The notes: generated by a model not told the origin, from the sequence alone. 29,963 bases of DNA from JAAYDH01 sp035353055 (GCA_035353055.1 DAOPYW010000017.1:1-29963), one strand, 5' to 3'; shown: positions 1-7,852, counted from the first letter of the stretch. Numbers and translations are program-made.

Positions 1-37
1 TTCATAGCGAGAGGCTTTTATTAATAATTATTCGCCT

Positions 38-760
38 TTATTTAGCAAATTTTTCGGCTGTTGCAATTGCGACTTCGATCATGCGGCCGAGGCCGTATGC
101 TCTTTGATCGCTTGTGGCTCTTACATCTTTCTTGGTAAAGCTGTCAGTCACGGTCAGCAAGCACAGAGCTCTTTTGCCGAGTCTAGCGGCGTTGCAGTAC
201 AAAGAGTATGATTCCATCTCCACGCCTAGCACGCCTAACTTCGCCCATTTTTTCCAAGTGTCGGGGTCATCATCATAGAAGACATCAGCGGATAGTATAT
301 TGCCACCGTGATAAGGTATTTTTGCCAATTGGCATTGGCGGTGAGCCTCGATCGCTAGTTCAAAGTCGCATCCAGCTGAGAACGTACCGTTGATACCATA
401 CTGGCCTTGCCAGTTGCTGTCGGTAGAAGCGGTGGTGGAAATTAAGACATCAAATAGATTAATGTTTGGTTGATAGGAACCACAGGTTCCCACTCGAATT
501 ATTGCTTCGACATCATAACCCGTGTAAAGCTCGTAGGAATAGATACCGATGGATGGCTGTCCCATTCCTGAAGCCATCACTGATATTCTTTTGCCATTTT
601 TGGTAAAGCCGGTGTAACCAAGAATTCCTCGAACATTAGTCACTTCTTCGCAATCGTGAAGATAAGTCTCTGCGATCCATTTCGCGCGGAGAGGATCGCC
701 GGGCATGAGAACGATGTTCGCGAACGCGCCTGCCTTAGCGTTAATATGAGGTGTTGCCAT
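38..760 (-). CDS. deoD: Purine-nucleoside phosphorylase, DeoD type
   Basis: Cytoplasmic enzyme of purine salvage: it cleaves purine (deoxy)nucleosides with phosphate to free base and (deoxy)ribose-1-phosphate. Seen: a 240-aa protein beginning MATPHINAKAG, the usual DeoD start. It has the phosphate-binding region MPGDPLRAKWIAE, the nucleoside-site stretch GVEMESYSLY and the LTVTDSF segment holding the conserved Asp. Length fits the hexameric PNP family (about 235 aa). An ATG 18 nt further upstream is in frame, but the start at 760 has AAGGAG 6 nt before it and gives the canonical N-terminus, so I chose it. It is transcribed away from the small gene at 874. Its terminator would lie beyond the window edge. 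Confidence 0.95.
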   Translation of the reverse strand: MATPHINAKAGAFANIVLMPGDPLRAKWIAETYLHDCEEVTNVRGILGYTGFTKNGKRISVMASGMGQPSIGIYSYELYTGYDVEAIIRVGTCGSYQPNINLFDVLISTTASTDSNWQGQYGINGTFSAGCDFELAIEAHRQCQLAKIPYHGGNILSADVFYDDDPDTWKKWAKLGVLGVEMESYSLYCNAARLGKRALCLLTVTDSFTKKDVRATSDQRAYGLGRMIEVAIATAEKFAK

Positions 761-795
761 ATTTTCTCCTTTTGACAAGTAATTATGCCACGATT

Positions 796-824
796 ATTTT
801 AACGCATCTCGTTATCTCCCACAA
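796..824 (-). promoter_or_regulatory. Probable deoD promoter
   Basis: On the minus strand TTGTGG (819-824) and TAAAAT (796-801) are separated by 17 nt, upstream of deoD. A second possible -10, CATAAT, lies nearer the gene at 784-789. The assignment is by eye. Confidence 0.45.
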
Positions 825-838
825 ATAAAGTTTATTCT

Positions 839-867
839 TTGACCTTTTATTATGCTCTCGCTAAACT
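839..867 (+). promoter_or_regulatory. Promoter placing the transcript start on the ATG (leaderless)
   Basis: TTGACC (839-844), a 17-nt spacer and TAAACT (862-867). The ATG at 874 begins exactly 7 nt after the -10 box, where transcription normally starts. The gene therefore probably has no 5' leader, which fits the lack of a Shine-Dalgarno sequence. The in-frame ATG at 868 would lie upstream of the transcript start. Confidence 0.6.
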
Positions 868-873
868 ATGCTT

Positions 874-1257
874 ATGAAAGATTTACGCCTCTCGATCACT
901 CATTTCAAAATCATCCACACCGTTTTATCTCTCAATGAACTGTCTCTTTATCCCAATCAAGAGGGAGTTTATAAAATTTTGAGCGGACAGGATGAAAACG
1001 AGACGAAAAATCTGCAAAATTTGCCGACTTATGGAACTTTAATATCCTATTCAAGCAAAAAGATTTGCCATTATGTTTTAGCGCTTCTTCGCCACGGTTT
1101 TTTAAAGTATATTTTTGATTCAAAAAGCGAAAACTTATATCTGGAAGTGACTGGCAAAGGCAAGTACAACTTAGATATATTTTTAGCCAAAAGAAAATCT
1201 CCATATTCTCGCACTTTCAAAGCATCCAAACCGAGCATAGTAAAAATAATTAAATAA
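874..1257 (+). CDS. Small RQC-like winged-helix protein
   Basis: 127-aa soluble protein of unknown role. Seen: a central stretch (about residues 25-100) with the pattern of the RQC winged-helix domain of RecQ helicases. It runs GVYKILSG, then LPTYGTLISYSSKKI, then YVLALLRHGFLKYI, then LYLEVTGKGK. This matches the RecQ layout of 'vLxG', 'L..YG...(d)xS', 'I.xLi..G.L' and 'L.LT..G'. No helicase or HRDC domain is attached, so the domain stands alone. The C-terminus is basic (KASKPSIVKIIK). Known for the family: RQC domains bind DNA or RNA. Inferred: a nucleic-acid-binding protein. The start at 874 is set by the promoter at 839-867; an ATG at 868 would add two residues. Transcribed divergently from deoD. 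Confidence 0.6.
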   Translation: MKDLRLSITHFKIIHTVLSLNELSLYPNQEGVYKILSGQDENETKNLQNLPTYGTLISYSSKKICHYVLALLRHGFLKYIFDSKSENLYLEVTGKGKYNLDIFLAKRKSPYSRTFKASKPSIVKIIK

Positions 1258-1262
1258 TTTAT

Positions 1263-1320
1263 ATATCGAAATAGTGGCCTTTTGCGACCATTTCAATTCG
1301 ATATGCGCGTTTTTCGTTTC
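1263..1320 (+). terminator. Possible terminator with imperfect hairpin
   Basis: ATATCGAA (1263-1270) is an exact inverted repeat of TTCGATAT (1297-1304), with TGG/CCA pairing further in. It is followed by GCGCGTTTTTCGTTTC. The stem is imperfect and the U-run is interrupted. Confidence 0.35.
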
Positions 1321-1339
1321 TTGTGCGTAGATGCGCGTG

Positions 1340-1368
1340 TTGAAATTGAATATCTTAATTGGTAGAAT
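1340..1368 (+). promoter_or_regulatory. Promoter of the cdaA-glmM operon
   Basis: TTGAAA (1340-1345), a 17-nt spacer and TAGAAT (1363-1368), both close to consensus. They are followed by a leader of about 45 nt with AAGGAG before the ATG at 1422. Confidence 0.75.
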
Positions 1369-1421
1369 ACTTAACATAAAGAAATAAGTTCTTTAAATTT
1401 ATTGATTAAGGAGCCCTGCCT

Positions 1422-2210
1422 ATGGAATTTATATGGACCGCTGACAATGTCGGATTAGTAAATTGGATTTTAACCATCTCATTGATTTTAGTTCTTTATG
1501 CTCTGCTATTTGTCGTCATTTTTAAGGTTGTTAAACGCAACGCTGGTTTTGTCGTTTGGACCTTCTCATTGATCTTTGTTCTTCTCTCCTATATTTTCTG
1601 CCTTTATGGCTTTTTAATTATCGTTTCCATGCTCAGCGCAGTGGCTTTTACTCTCACCCTTTTTGCCAACCTCGGAGACTTGCGCTCTTTCTTGGCCAAC
1701 CCTTTCCGAAGAGCTAGCGGCAAAAACGTTAATTTCGGAGTCGAAAAAATTTATGATCGCAACGCGTTGTATAAAAACATTGAGACTGCCGTCATCGCTC
1801 TTTCGAAAAGTCGCATTGGAGCATTGATTACCTTTGAAAAGAATACTTCTCTTAGAGATATCATGAAAAATGGAGTACCAATCATGGCTCCTGTCTCCCC
1901 CGAACTCTTGACCACAATCTTTTATCCCGGAACTCGCCTCCATGATGGCGCGGTAGTCATTCATGGTAATGACATCATCGCCGCCAGCGTATTTTTTACT
2001 CCTACCACCAAACCTTTTGCTTACAAATATGGCTCTCGTCACAGAGCAGCCATCGGCATTTCCGAAGTCACTGATTCGGTAACCGTAGTAGTGAGCGAAG
2101 AGACTGGTCGCATTTCCTTCGCGGTTAATGGCGAATTAGAAACCGTCAGCCCCGATTCATTCTTGAGAGCCTTCGAAACCTATATGGCCGACGGAGGCAG
2201 CGAAGAATAA
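1422..2210 (+). CDS. cdaA: Diadenylate cyclase CdaA (c-di-AMP synthase)
   Basis: Membrane enzyme that condenses two ATP into cyclic di-AMP, the messenger controlling potassium and osmolyte balance and cell-wall homeostasis in Bacillota. Seen: 262 aa with three hydrophobic segments in the first 85 residues. The DAC domain follows at about residues 105-255, with the DGA motif (LHDGAVVIHG, near 172) and the RHR motif (SRHRAAIGISE, near 205), both needed for catalysis. Length fits CdaA (about 270 aa). AAGGAG precedes the start. The stop overlaps the glmM start (TAATG), so the two are translationally coupled. In most Bacillota a cdaR regulator gene lies between them; here it is missing. Coupling to GlmM is known to regulate CdaA in relatives. 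Confidence 0.96.
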   Translation: MEFIWTADNVGLVNWILTISLILVLYALLFVVIFKVVKRNAGFVVWTFSLIFVLLSYIFCLYGFLIIVSMLSAVAFTLTLFANLGDLRSFLANPFRRASGKNVNFGVEKIYDRNALYKNIETAVIALSKSRIGALITFEKNTSLRDIMKNGVPIMAPVSPELLTTIFYPGTRLHDGAVVIHGNDIIAASVFFTPTTKPFAYKYGSRHRAAIGISEVTDSVTVVVSEETGRISFAVNGELETVSPDSFLRAFETYMADGGSEE

Positions 2211-3547
2211 TGGGGAAATATTTTGGCACCGATGGAGTACGAGGGCCAGCAAACGTTAAATTAACTGCTGTAATGGCCTACCGAATCGGCCGATATATTG
2301 CCCAATATCCTAACGGAAAGAAAAATAAGATTCTCATCGGAAGGGATACCCGCCTATCTGGCACGATGCTGGATTCGGCCTTGATTGCCGGCATCACTTC
2401 CGGCGGTGGAGATGTCTATGAATTAGGGGTGACGACAACACCCTCTATTTCTTATCTAGTCGAACGCCATAATTTCGATTTCGGCGTCATGATATCCGCG
2501 AGCCATAATCCTTTCTATGATAATGGCATTAAAGTATTTGCTCCTAATGGAGAAAAGCTGAGCAATGATATCGAATTAGAAATCGAGCGATACATGGATT
2601 CTCCCATTGATTATTTGCCGCTGTTAGCCAACAACAAAATCGGCAGACTAATCATCGCAAAAAAACTGACGACTGATTATTTAGAATATCTGGCCAGCAA
2701 GGCCGAGGGCGATATGTCGCACATTCGCTTAGCAATTGACTGTGCTCATGGCTCAGCGGCTGTAACTGCTCATGAACTGTTTGTCAAAAAGCTCCATCTC
2801 AATGCTGATATTTTTAATGATAGTTTTGATGGAATCGATATCAATGATAACTGCGGCTCCACTCACTTAAAATTTTTAAGAGAAAAAGTCGTCGAAGGCC
2901 ACTATGATCTCGGCATTGCTTTTGATGGGGATGCTGACCGTTGCCTTTTCGTCGATAGTGATGGCCAAATCATCGATGGCGATGCGACGATGTTTATGAA
3001 CGCGATGCATCTAAAAAAGAATCATCATTTGAATAACGATACCCTAGTAATAACGGTCATGTCCAATTTTGGATTGAAGAAAGTTCTAAAAGAAAAAGGG
3101 TTAAAATATGAAGAGGTTTCCGTCGGAGATAAATATGTGCAGTCTTGCCTAAGAGAGAAGCACTTATCTCTTGGAGGAGAGCAATCTGGACACATTATTT
3201 TTAATGATGATTTAAACACTGGAGATGGCCAGCTCACCGCCATTCATCTCTTGAACATCTTGGCCTCTACAAAAAAGAGCATCAAAGAGCTTCTAAAGGA
3301 CTTTGTGGTATTCCCGCAAACCTTAGTGAATATCCCTGTGTCCAACAAAGATGCGATTATGGAACACCAAGGAGTATTGAAATATATTAAAGAACAGGAA
3401 AAAACTTTGAATGGGGATGGGAGAATTCTCGTCCGCAGCAGTGGGACTGAACCATTAATTCGCGTCATGGTTGAAGCTGTCGACCTCAACATATGCCAAG
3501 AAATCAGCAACAAAATATGTTCCTACATCAAAGACTTAAACTATTAA
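2210..3547 (+). CDS. glmM: Phosphoglucosamine mutase GlmM
   Basis: Converts glucosamine-6-phosphate to glucosamine-1-phosphate on the way to UDP-GlcNAc and peptidoglycan. Seen: 445 aa, full length for the family. It starts MGKYFGTDGVRG, and has the phosphoserine loop ISASHNP (Ser 98), the metal-binding loop DGDADR (239-244), the sugar loop GGEQSGH and the phosphate-binding loop RSSGTEPLIRVMVEA near the C-terminus. Every catalytic motif is intact. Translationally coupled to cdaA upstream and followed 3 nt later by a Nudix gene, so all three are one operon. Its presence implies that the organism makes a cell wall or at least amino sugars. Confidence 0.97.
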   Translation: MGKYFGTDGVRGPANVKLTAVMAYRIGRYIAQYPNGKKNKILIGRDTRLSGTMLDSALIAGITSGGGDVYELGVTTTPSISYLVERHNFDFGVMISASHNPFYDNGIKVFAPNGEKLSNDIELEIERYMDSPIDYLPLLANNKIGRLIIAKKLTTDYLEYLASKAEGDMSHIRLAIDCAHGSAAVTAHELFVKKLHLNADIFNDSFDGIDINDNCGSTHLKFLREKVVEGHYDLGIAFDGDADRCLFVDSDGQIIDGDATMFMNAMHLKKNHHLNNDTLVITVMSNFGLKKVLKEKGLKYEEVSVGDKYVQSCLREKHLSLGGEQSGHIIFNDDLNTGDGQLTAIHLLNILASTKKSIKELLKDFVVFPQTLVNIPVSNKDAIMEHQGVLKYIKEQEKTLNGDGRILVRSSGTEPLIRVMVEAVDLNICQEISNKICSYIKDLNY

Positions 3548-3550
3548 ACT

Positions 3551-4162
3551 ATGATTGATTCAAAAGAAATTTACGATTATATTATCAAAATACAATCGAT
3601 TGCCAAAATTGGGCTTACCTATAGTAAAGATCCTTACGCGATTACGAACTATCAAGAAATCAATGATTTATCCAAAGCATTTTTGGAGAATTTTGTGGAT
3701 GTGAAATTTAACCGCCCTAATTATTTTGAAAAGGATGTTTACCCAACTCCCAACATTTCTGTTCGCACAATTATTTTCAATAATAAACGCGACAAAATTT
3801 TAATGGTCCGCGAAGTGAAAACTCAGAATTACTCACTGCCAGGAGGATGGGCTGAATTATACGATTCCCCAAGCCAAACCGCCATTAATGAATGCCGACA
3901 AGAAGCGGGCGCAGATCTAAAATCTGTGCGCTTAGTAGGCATTACCAATCGCACGCCTTTTAAAAGCAATACATCAGTTCCTGAATATGTCATTATTTTT
4001 GAAGGACTGCTTTCTGGAAATTTGCATGAACACGAATATGAAACCGATGATGTAGGTTGGTTCCCTATCGACAATCTTCCAGAGATATCTCGAAAACTTT
4101 CGATGGAAGAGCTTCAGCGAATTATCAAAGCCGCTCGCGACGGCAACGTCGTTTTCGATTAA
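3551..4162 (+). CDS. Nudix hydrolase with N-terminal helical domain, atypical Nudix box
   Basis: 203-aa protein. The first 65 residues match the helical N-terminal region of YjhB-type ADP-ribose/nucleoside-diphosphate-X pyrophosphatases (ALAxxGLxYSxDxYxxxRYxEI-type pattern: SIAKIGLTYSKDPYAITNYQEI). A Nudix fold follows from about residue 70. The Nudix box reads GGWAELYDSPSQTA then INECRQEAGADL. Against G-x5-E-x7-RE-U-x-EE-x-G it has D for the first Glu, N for Arg, and Q for the first Glu of the EE pair, leaving two of three usual metal-binding Glu. It is either a member with altered metal binding or one of reduced activity. Last gene of the cdaA-glmM operon. The substrate cannot be told from sequence. 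Confidence 0.85.
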   Translation: MIDSKEIYDYIIKIQSIAKIGLTYSKDPYAITNYQEINDLSKAFLENFVDVKFNRPNYFEKDVYPTPNISVRTIIFNNKRDKILMVREVKTQNYSLPGGWAELYDSPSQTAINECRQEAGADLKSVRLVGITNRTPFKSNTSVPEYVIIFEGLLSGNLHEHEYETDDVGWFPIDNLPEISRKLSMEELQRIIKAARDGNVVFD

Positions 4163-4221
4163 ATAGGAGGAGGGAAAGTGGTGATTAAAACCAAGATGAC
4201 CTTAATATTTAAGGACATTTT

Positions 4222-4230
4222 TGCTATAAT
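4222..4230 (+). promoter_or_regulatory. Extended -10 promoter
   Basis: TGCTATAAT, an extended -10 (TG-n-TATAAT), with no convincing -35. The expected transcript start is near 4237, leaving a leader of about 11 nt without a Shine-Dalgarno before the ATG at 4248. Confidence 0.6.
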
Positions 4231-4247
4231 TATTAATAATCAATAAC

Positions 4248-4895
4248 ATGTCAAACCAATATTTAACGCTTCTAAATTTAACGCCGTTGCAAATTTCTTT
4301 CGTGATCGTTGCTGCTGTAGTGCTAGCACTCGGCGCTTTCTGTGGCATTTTCTTCCCGCTGAGACATCTTTTTATAAAAAAGAAGTTCCGCCAATACTAT
4401 TATCAAAAAATCTATCGCGTCGCTTTCAACCAAGACTATTACCTAATCAACGATTTTTTATTCCGCATCGATGACTCCACGGTAATGGGCATTGACCATA
4501 TCCTATTTGCTGATCGCTATATCTTTATTATTAATGACTATTATTATGATGGTGACTTGCTGGGTAATGCTGATGACAAATCTTTGATTTTTGTCAACAA
4601 AAAAGGCAATAAGCAATATACCGATAACCCCTTCATCACTAGCGAAAAAATTGTCTCTCGTCTCTCGATGATTACTGGCATCGATTCCTCGCTGATGATC
4701 GGTGTCGTCTTAGTCAACAACAGTTGCAAATGCTTCGTGAAATCGGAATCAAAGCAATTCTATATCGTCCAGCGCAAGTATTTTAAAATGCTTGTCAAAA
4801 ACATTGAATCCCGAACGGTCGGAAGAATTAACCCAGTTCAACTCGATAGCGCTGTTAAGGCGATTTATCGCCTTAATCGCAGGAAACGTAAATGA
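4248..4895 (+). CDS. Membrane-anchored NERD-like protein with degenerate active site
   Basis: 215 aa. One hydrophobic segment (about residues 15-38) is followed by a basic stretch (FIKKKFRQ) and a cytoplasmic domain (about 60-180). That domain resembles the NERD (nuclease-related) domain. It shows LINDFLFRIDD, then GIDHILFADRYIFIIND (NERD pattern: ..DHiLis..GifvIE.K), then a run rich in Asn/Lys, and a late VVLVNN strand. The Asp of the DH motif is present, but the expected E-x-K (usually IETKNY) is IINDYYY, so the catalytic Lys is missing. The C-terminus is strongly basic (RLNRRKRK). The ATG at 4248 lies close behind the promoter. The stop overlaps the next start (ATGA). Function unknown; probably not an active nuclease. 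Confidence 0.6.
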   Translation: MSNQYLTLLNLTPLQISFVIVAAVVLALGAFCGIFFPLRHLFIKKKFRQYYYQKIYRVAFNQDYYLINDFLFRIDDSTVMGIDHILFADRYIFIINDYYYDGDLLGNADDKSLIFVNKKGNKQYTDNPFITSEKIVSRLSMITGIDSSLMIGVVLVNNSCKCFVKSESKQFYIVQRKYFKMLVKNIESRTVGRINPVQLDSAVKAIYRLNRRKRK

Positions 4896-5992
4896 AAATT
4901 AAAGAGGCATTTTCCCAGTCAAAAAAATCTTATCTTTCGCATCCTTTGAATTCTTGGGTTTTAGGAATTGTATGCGCTCTTTTCATCGCTGCTCTATGCG
5001 GGTTTGACTTCATTATTCCCGGGCTTTATTACATCATTATTCCCCTAATTGGCATTCCATTTTTTTTCGCTGTCATCATCTCGCATTATCAACTTAAAAC
5101 GAACAACGAGATTAGGACTCGCTCATTCATCCAATTCTTTGCAGTTTATTTCACCAAACCATTTCGCTCATCCTTTCGAGTGATTTTTTCCTTTTTCAAA
5201 TCTCTTTTAATTGAAACGGGCTTGACGATTATTCTCTTCATTGGCTTATATCTATTTTTCACTAATGCTTATGGCAGTTCTTTCAATAGCAACTTTGCAG
5301 GCTTCTTTGAGACAATTGGCGATGCGAGTTTGAGCGCTACAGCTTATAACGAAGCGATTCAGGGCTACCTGTCTGCCAACAATAACATGCTCTATGTCTT
5401 CTTTAATCTGATATTCATTCCCGCCAATTTTGCGGGTGGAATAGCTTTCATCTACTTCATTTCTCTCGAGTCGTTTAGCATTATGGCTCGGCTTGCTTTT
5501 CCTCAAAATCCTCCCACCTTTATCAGAATGGCCGTTAAAGGGGCGATTAAAAAGCAGGGAAAGAGCTTCTATGGCACCTACCTCGGTCTCAATTGGCCTC
5601 TTTATCTTCTGCTGCTCATCGGAGTAGTCTCTGGAATCGTTATTACTTTACAATTCACTAGTGACATGACGTTAGCCTCGACTATTGGCATGATATCCGG
5701 GCTAGGCTTAACCAGCTTTTTCCTTCCCTTTTATCTAAATAACATGGAAGCGATATACTCTTTATTAGCCAGCGATGTCCGCTCTGCCTCTCAACATTTG
5801 ATGAAGCAGATGATACAGGATATTCAAATGCAGAAGCATTTGAACGAGCAGGAAAAGGAACTCTTAAACAAAACGCTCGAAGATTTAAAAGACTCTGAGA
5901 GCGGTTACCAGCCTGATCAAGATAATCAAGTCGGAGATGAAAATGATGATTCAGGCAAAGAAAAAGACCCATTCAATGGGTCTGATAAGTAA
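4892..5992 (+). CDS. Multi-pass membrane protein, unknown function
   Basis: 366 aa with about six membrane segments, roughly at residues 22-40, 42-65, 98-125, 165-190, 228-252 and 260-285. A cytoplasmic helical, coiled-coil-like stretch (about 295-335, rich in Gln, Glu and Lys) and an acidic tail ending FNGSDK follow. I do not recognise the family. Its start overlaps the stop of the NERD-like gene by ATGA, so the two are co-translated and may form one membrane complex. The last codons also hold a hairpin that terminates the convergent tRNA-Gly transcript on the other strand. Confidence 0.75.
   Translation: MKIKEAFSQSKKSYLSHPLNSWVLGIVCALFIAALCGFDFIIPGLYYIIIPLIGIPFFFAVIISHYQLKTNNEIRTRSFIQFFAVYFTKPFRSSFRVIFSFFKSLLIETGLTIILFIGLYLFFTNAYGSSFNSNFAGFFETIGDASLSATAYNEAIQGYLSANNNMLYVFFNLIFIPANFAGGIAFIYFISLESFSIMARLAFPQNPPTFIRMAVKGAIKKQGKSFYGTYLGLNWPLYLLLLIGVVSGIVITLQFTSDMTLASTIGMISGLGLTSFFLPFYLNNMEAIYSLLASDVRSASQHLMKQMIQDIQMQKHLNEQEKELLNKTLEDLKDSESGYQPDQDNQVGDENDDSGKEKDPFNGSDK
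5952..5983 (-). terminator. Terminator of tRNA-Gly, inside the coding end of the facing gene
   Basis: On the minus strand AGACCCA-TTGAA-TGGGTCT (5977-5983 pairing with 5965-5971) is followed by TTTTCTTTG. This is a perfect 7-bp stem plus U-run. On the plus strand the same DNA encodes the last residues of the membrane protein and has no U-run. Confidence 0.8.
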
Positions 5993-5993
5993 C

Positions 5994-6067
5994 TGGAGCA
6001 AGTGACGGGAATCGGACCCGCATAACTACCTTGGCAAGGTAGTGTTCTACCACTGAACTACACCTGC
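5994..6067 (-). tRNA. tRNA-Gly (GCC)
   Basis: 74 nt on the minus strand including an encoded CCA. Acceptor GCAGGTG pairs with CACTTGC, and the anticodon loop TTGCCAA is closed by CTACC/GGTAG, giving anticodon GCC. The T-loop is normal (TCCGATT). The CCA end lies 1 nt from the stop codon of the convergent gene. Confidence 0.95.
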
Positions 6068-6099
6068 ATGGAAACTTGGTTAACCAAATTTGCTTAATT

Positions 6100-6133
6100 A
6101 TTATAACAAAAGATAACGAAGATGCAATATAAT
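6100..6133. promoter_or_regulatory. Back-to-back promoters of tRNA-Gly (-) and gltX (+)
   Basis: Minus strand: TTGCAT (6122-6127), 16 nt, TATAAT (6100-6105) with extended TG. Plus strand: TATAAT at 6128-6133, directly abutting the -35 of the other promoter, with a weak -35. The two promoters interleave, so polymerases on them would compete. Confidence 0.65.
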
Positions 6134-6157
6134 TTCTAAACGAGAAGGAGAGACAAA

Positions 6158-7822
6158 ATGATTAACAATAAAGAACTAGCTAATATTATATTTCCCGATG
6201 TCGCAACAACCATTGATGACTTGGAGAAAAAATTCCCCAAAAGAATGCTTCCTGAAGGCGCGGAAGTAACCCGATTTGCTCCTAGCCCAACAGGGTTTTT
6301 GCATACCGGTTCACTATTTACCAGCATGATCTGCCGCAAAGTAGCCACACAAAGTGGTGGCGTATTCTACGTCCGCCTGGAAGATACCGATACCAAAAGA
6401 GAAATTGAAGGCTCCGGACAAGAGCTACTTGAACAATTGAGTTTATTTAATGTCACTCCGGATGAAGGATATCTCGGAAACAAACAAAAAGGTGCTTATG
6501 GACCCTACATTCAATCCGAGAGAGCCGACATCTACCGCGTCGTCATTAAATATCTTTTAGAGATGGGCAAGGCTTATCCTTGCTTTTGCACACCTGAAGA
6601 ATTAAACGAGATTCGCACCAAGCAAGAAGCCGCGAAACTAGTGCCAGGATACTATGGCCAATTTGCAAAATGCCGCTTCCTCACCAACGATGAAAGAGCG
6701 ACTCGACTTCTAGCTGGAGAGCCTTTCGTGATCCGCTTTAAATCTAGCGGCAATCACATCCGCAAAATCAGAGTCAGCGATTTGATTCGCGGAACCTTTG
6801 AAATCGCTCAGAATGATCAAGACATCGTCATCTACAAGAGCGATGGGCTTCCAACTTATCACTTCGCTCACGTTGTCGACGATCACTTTATGCGCACAAC
6901 GACCGTAATTCGCGGAGAGGAATGGATTGCTTCTCTCCCAATTCACATTGAATTATTTGAAGCTCTCGGCTGGCCAGCTCCTTTATATGCGCACTTACCA
7001 GTCATCATGAAATTGGATGAGAATGGCAATAAGCGAAAGCTATCTAAACGATTGGACAGCGAAGCTGCCGTCAGCTATTTCCTTAAAGATGGCTATCCCA
7101 CTGAAGCCTTGATTATGTATCTGATGACCATCGCCAACTCCAACTTCGAAGAGTGGATCTTCCAGCACAAATTTGAGCACATGGAAGAATTCACTTTCTC
7201 CTTTGGCAAAATGTCTCTCGATGGAGCGCTCTTTGACATTGGCAAGCTAAATTTCTTCGCTCGCGAAATACTAGCGAAAAAGAACAAAGATGAAATATAT
7301 GATATGGTCGTCGATTATGCTTCAAAATATCAGCCAAAGCTCTTGGAGGTGGTCAACAGAAGCCCCGCTTATTTTAAAGAGATTATGAATATCGAAAGAG
7401 AAAAGGAAAACCCTCGCAAAGATTACGAGAAGTTTGGTGATTTGTTGAACTCTATTGGCTTCTTCTATGACGATTTCTATGATGCTATTCTTAAAGAGGC
7501 TTTGCCTTTCAATGAAAAATTATCTTCTTCCTTAATTAGCAAAGTATTAGTCGCCATTAAAGATGATTTATCACTCGATCAAGACGAGCAATCATGGTTC
7601 AGCCAAATGAAGCAAATTGGAGAGTCTTTAGGGTTTGCTCCAAATGGAAAACTTTTTAAGAATAATCCAGGCTTATATGTTGGCTCAGTTGCTGATGTTG
7701 CCGAGATATTAAGAATTACCTTAACCGGAAAGAAAAATAGCCCAAACCTTTACTACGTGATGAAGGTCTTGAACAAGGGCCGCTGCGATGCGAGAATTAA
7801 AAGGGTTATTTCTTCATTTTAA
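6158..7822 (+). CDS. gltX: Glutamyl-tRNA synthetase
   Basis: Charges tRNA-Glu with glutamate. Seen: 554 aa. A 37-residue N-terminal extension (starting MINNKELANIIFPD) precedes the class I core. The HIGH motif appears as PSPTGFLHTG (42-51). A Cys-containing insert follows (CFCTPEELNEI), and the KMSKS motif appears as KLSKR (294-298). This longer form with the leading extension is known from Clostridia and Mollicutes and is distinct from the 470-aa E. coli type. A GAAGGAG ribosome site precedes the ATG. A tRNA-Glu gene follows 33 nt downstream with its own promoter. Whether the enzyme also charges tRNA-Gln cannot be read from this window. Confidence 0.95.
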   Translation: MINNKELANIIFPDVATTIDDLEKKFPKRMLPEGAEVTRFAPSPTGFLHTGSLFTSMICRKVATQSGGVFYVRLEDTDTKREIEGSGQELLEQLSLFNVTPDEGYLGNKQKGAYGPYIQSERADIYRVVIKYLLEMGKAYPCFCTPEELNEIRTKQEAAKLVPGYYGQFAKCRFLTNDERATRLLAGEPFVIRFKSSGNHIRKIRVSDLIRGTFEIAQNDQDIVIYKSDGLPTYHFAHVVDDHFMRTTTVIRGEEWIASLPIHIELFEALGWPAPLYAHLPVIMKLDENGNKRKLSKRLDSEAAVSYFLKDGYPTEALIMYLMTIANSNFEEWIFQHKFEHMEEFTFSFGKMSLDGALFDIGKLNFFAREILAKKNKDEIYDMVVDYASKYQPKLLEVVNRSPAYFKEIMNIEREKENPRKDYEKFGDLLNSIGFFYDDFYDAILKEALPFNEKLSSSLISKVLVAIKDDLSLDQDEQSWFSQMKQIGESLGFAPNGKLFKNNPGLYVGSVADVAEILRITLTGKKNSPNLYYVMKVLNKGRCDARIKRVISSF

Positions 7823-7830
7823 TTTTTAAT

Positions 7831-7852
7831 GAGAGTGTTATATAATACTCTC
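7831..7852 (+). promoter_or_regulatory. tRNA-Glu promoter within a near-palindrome
   Basis: GAGAGT (7831-7836) mirrors ACTCTC (7847-7852) around an AT core containing TATAAT (7841-7846), so the -10 box sits inside a 22-nt near-palindrome. The tRNA begins at 7856. Confidence 0.5.
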
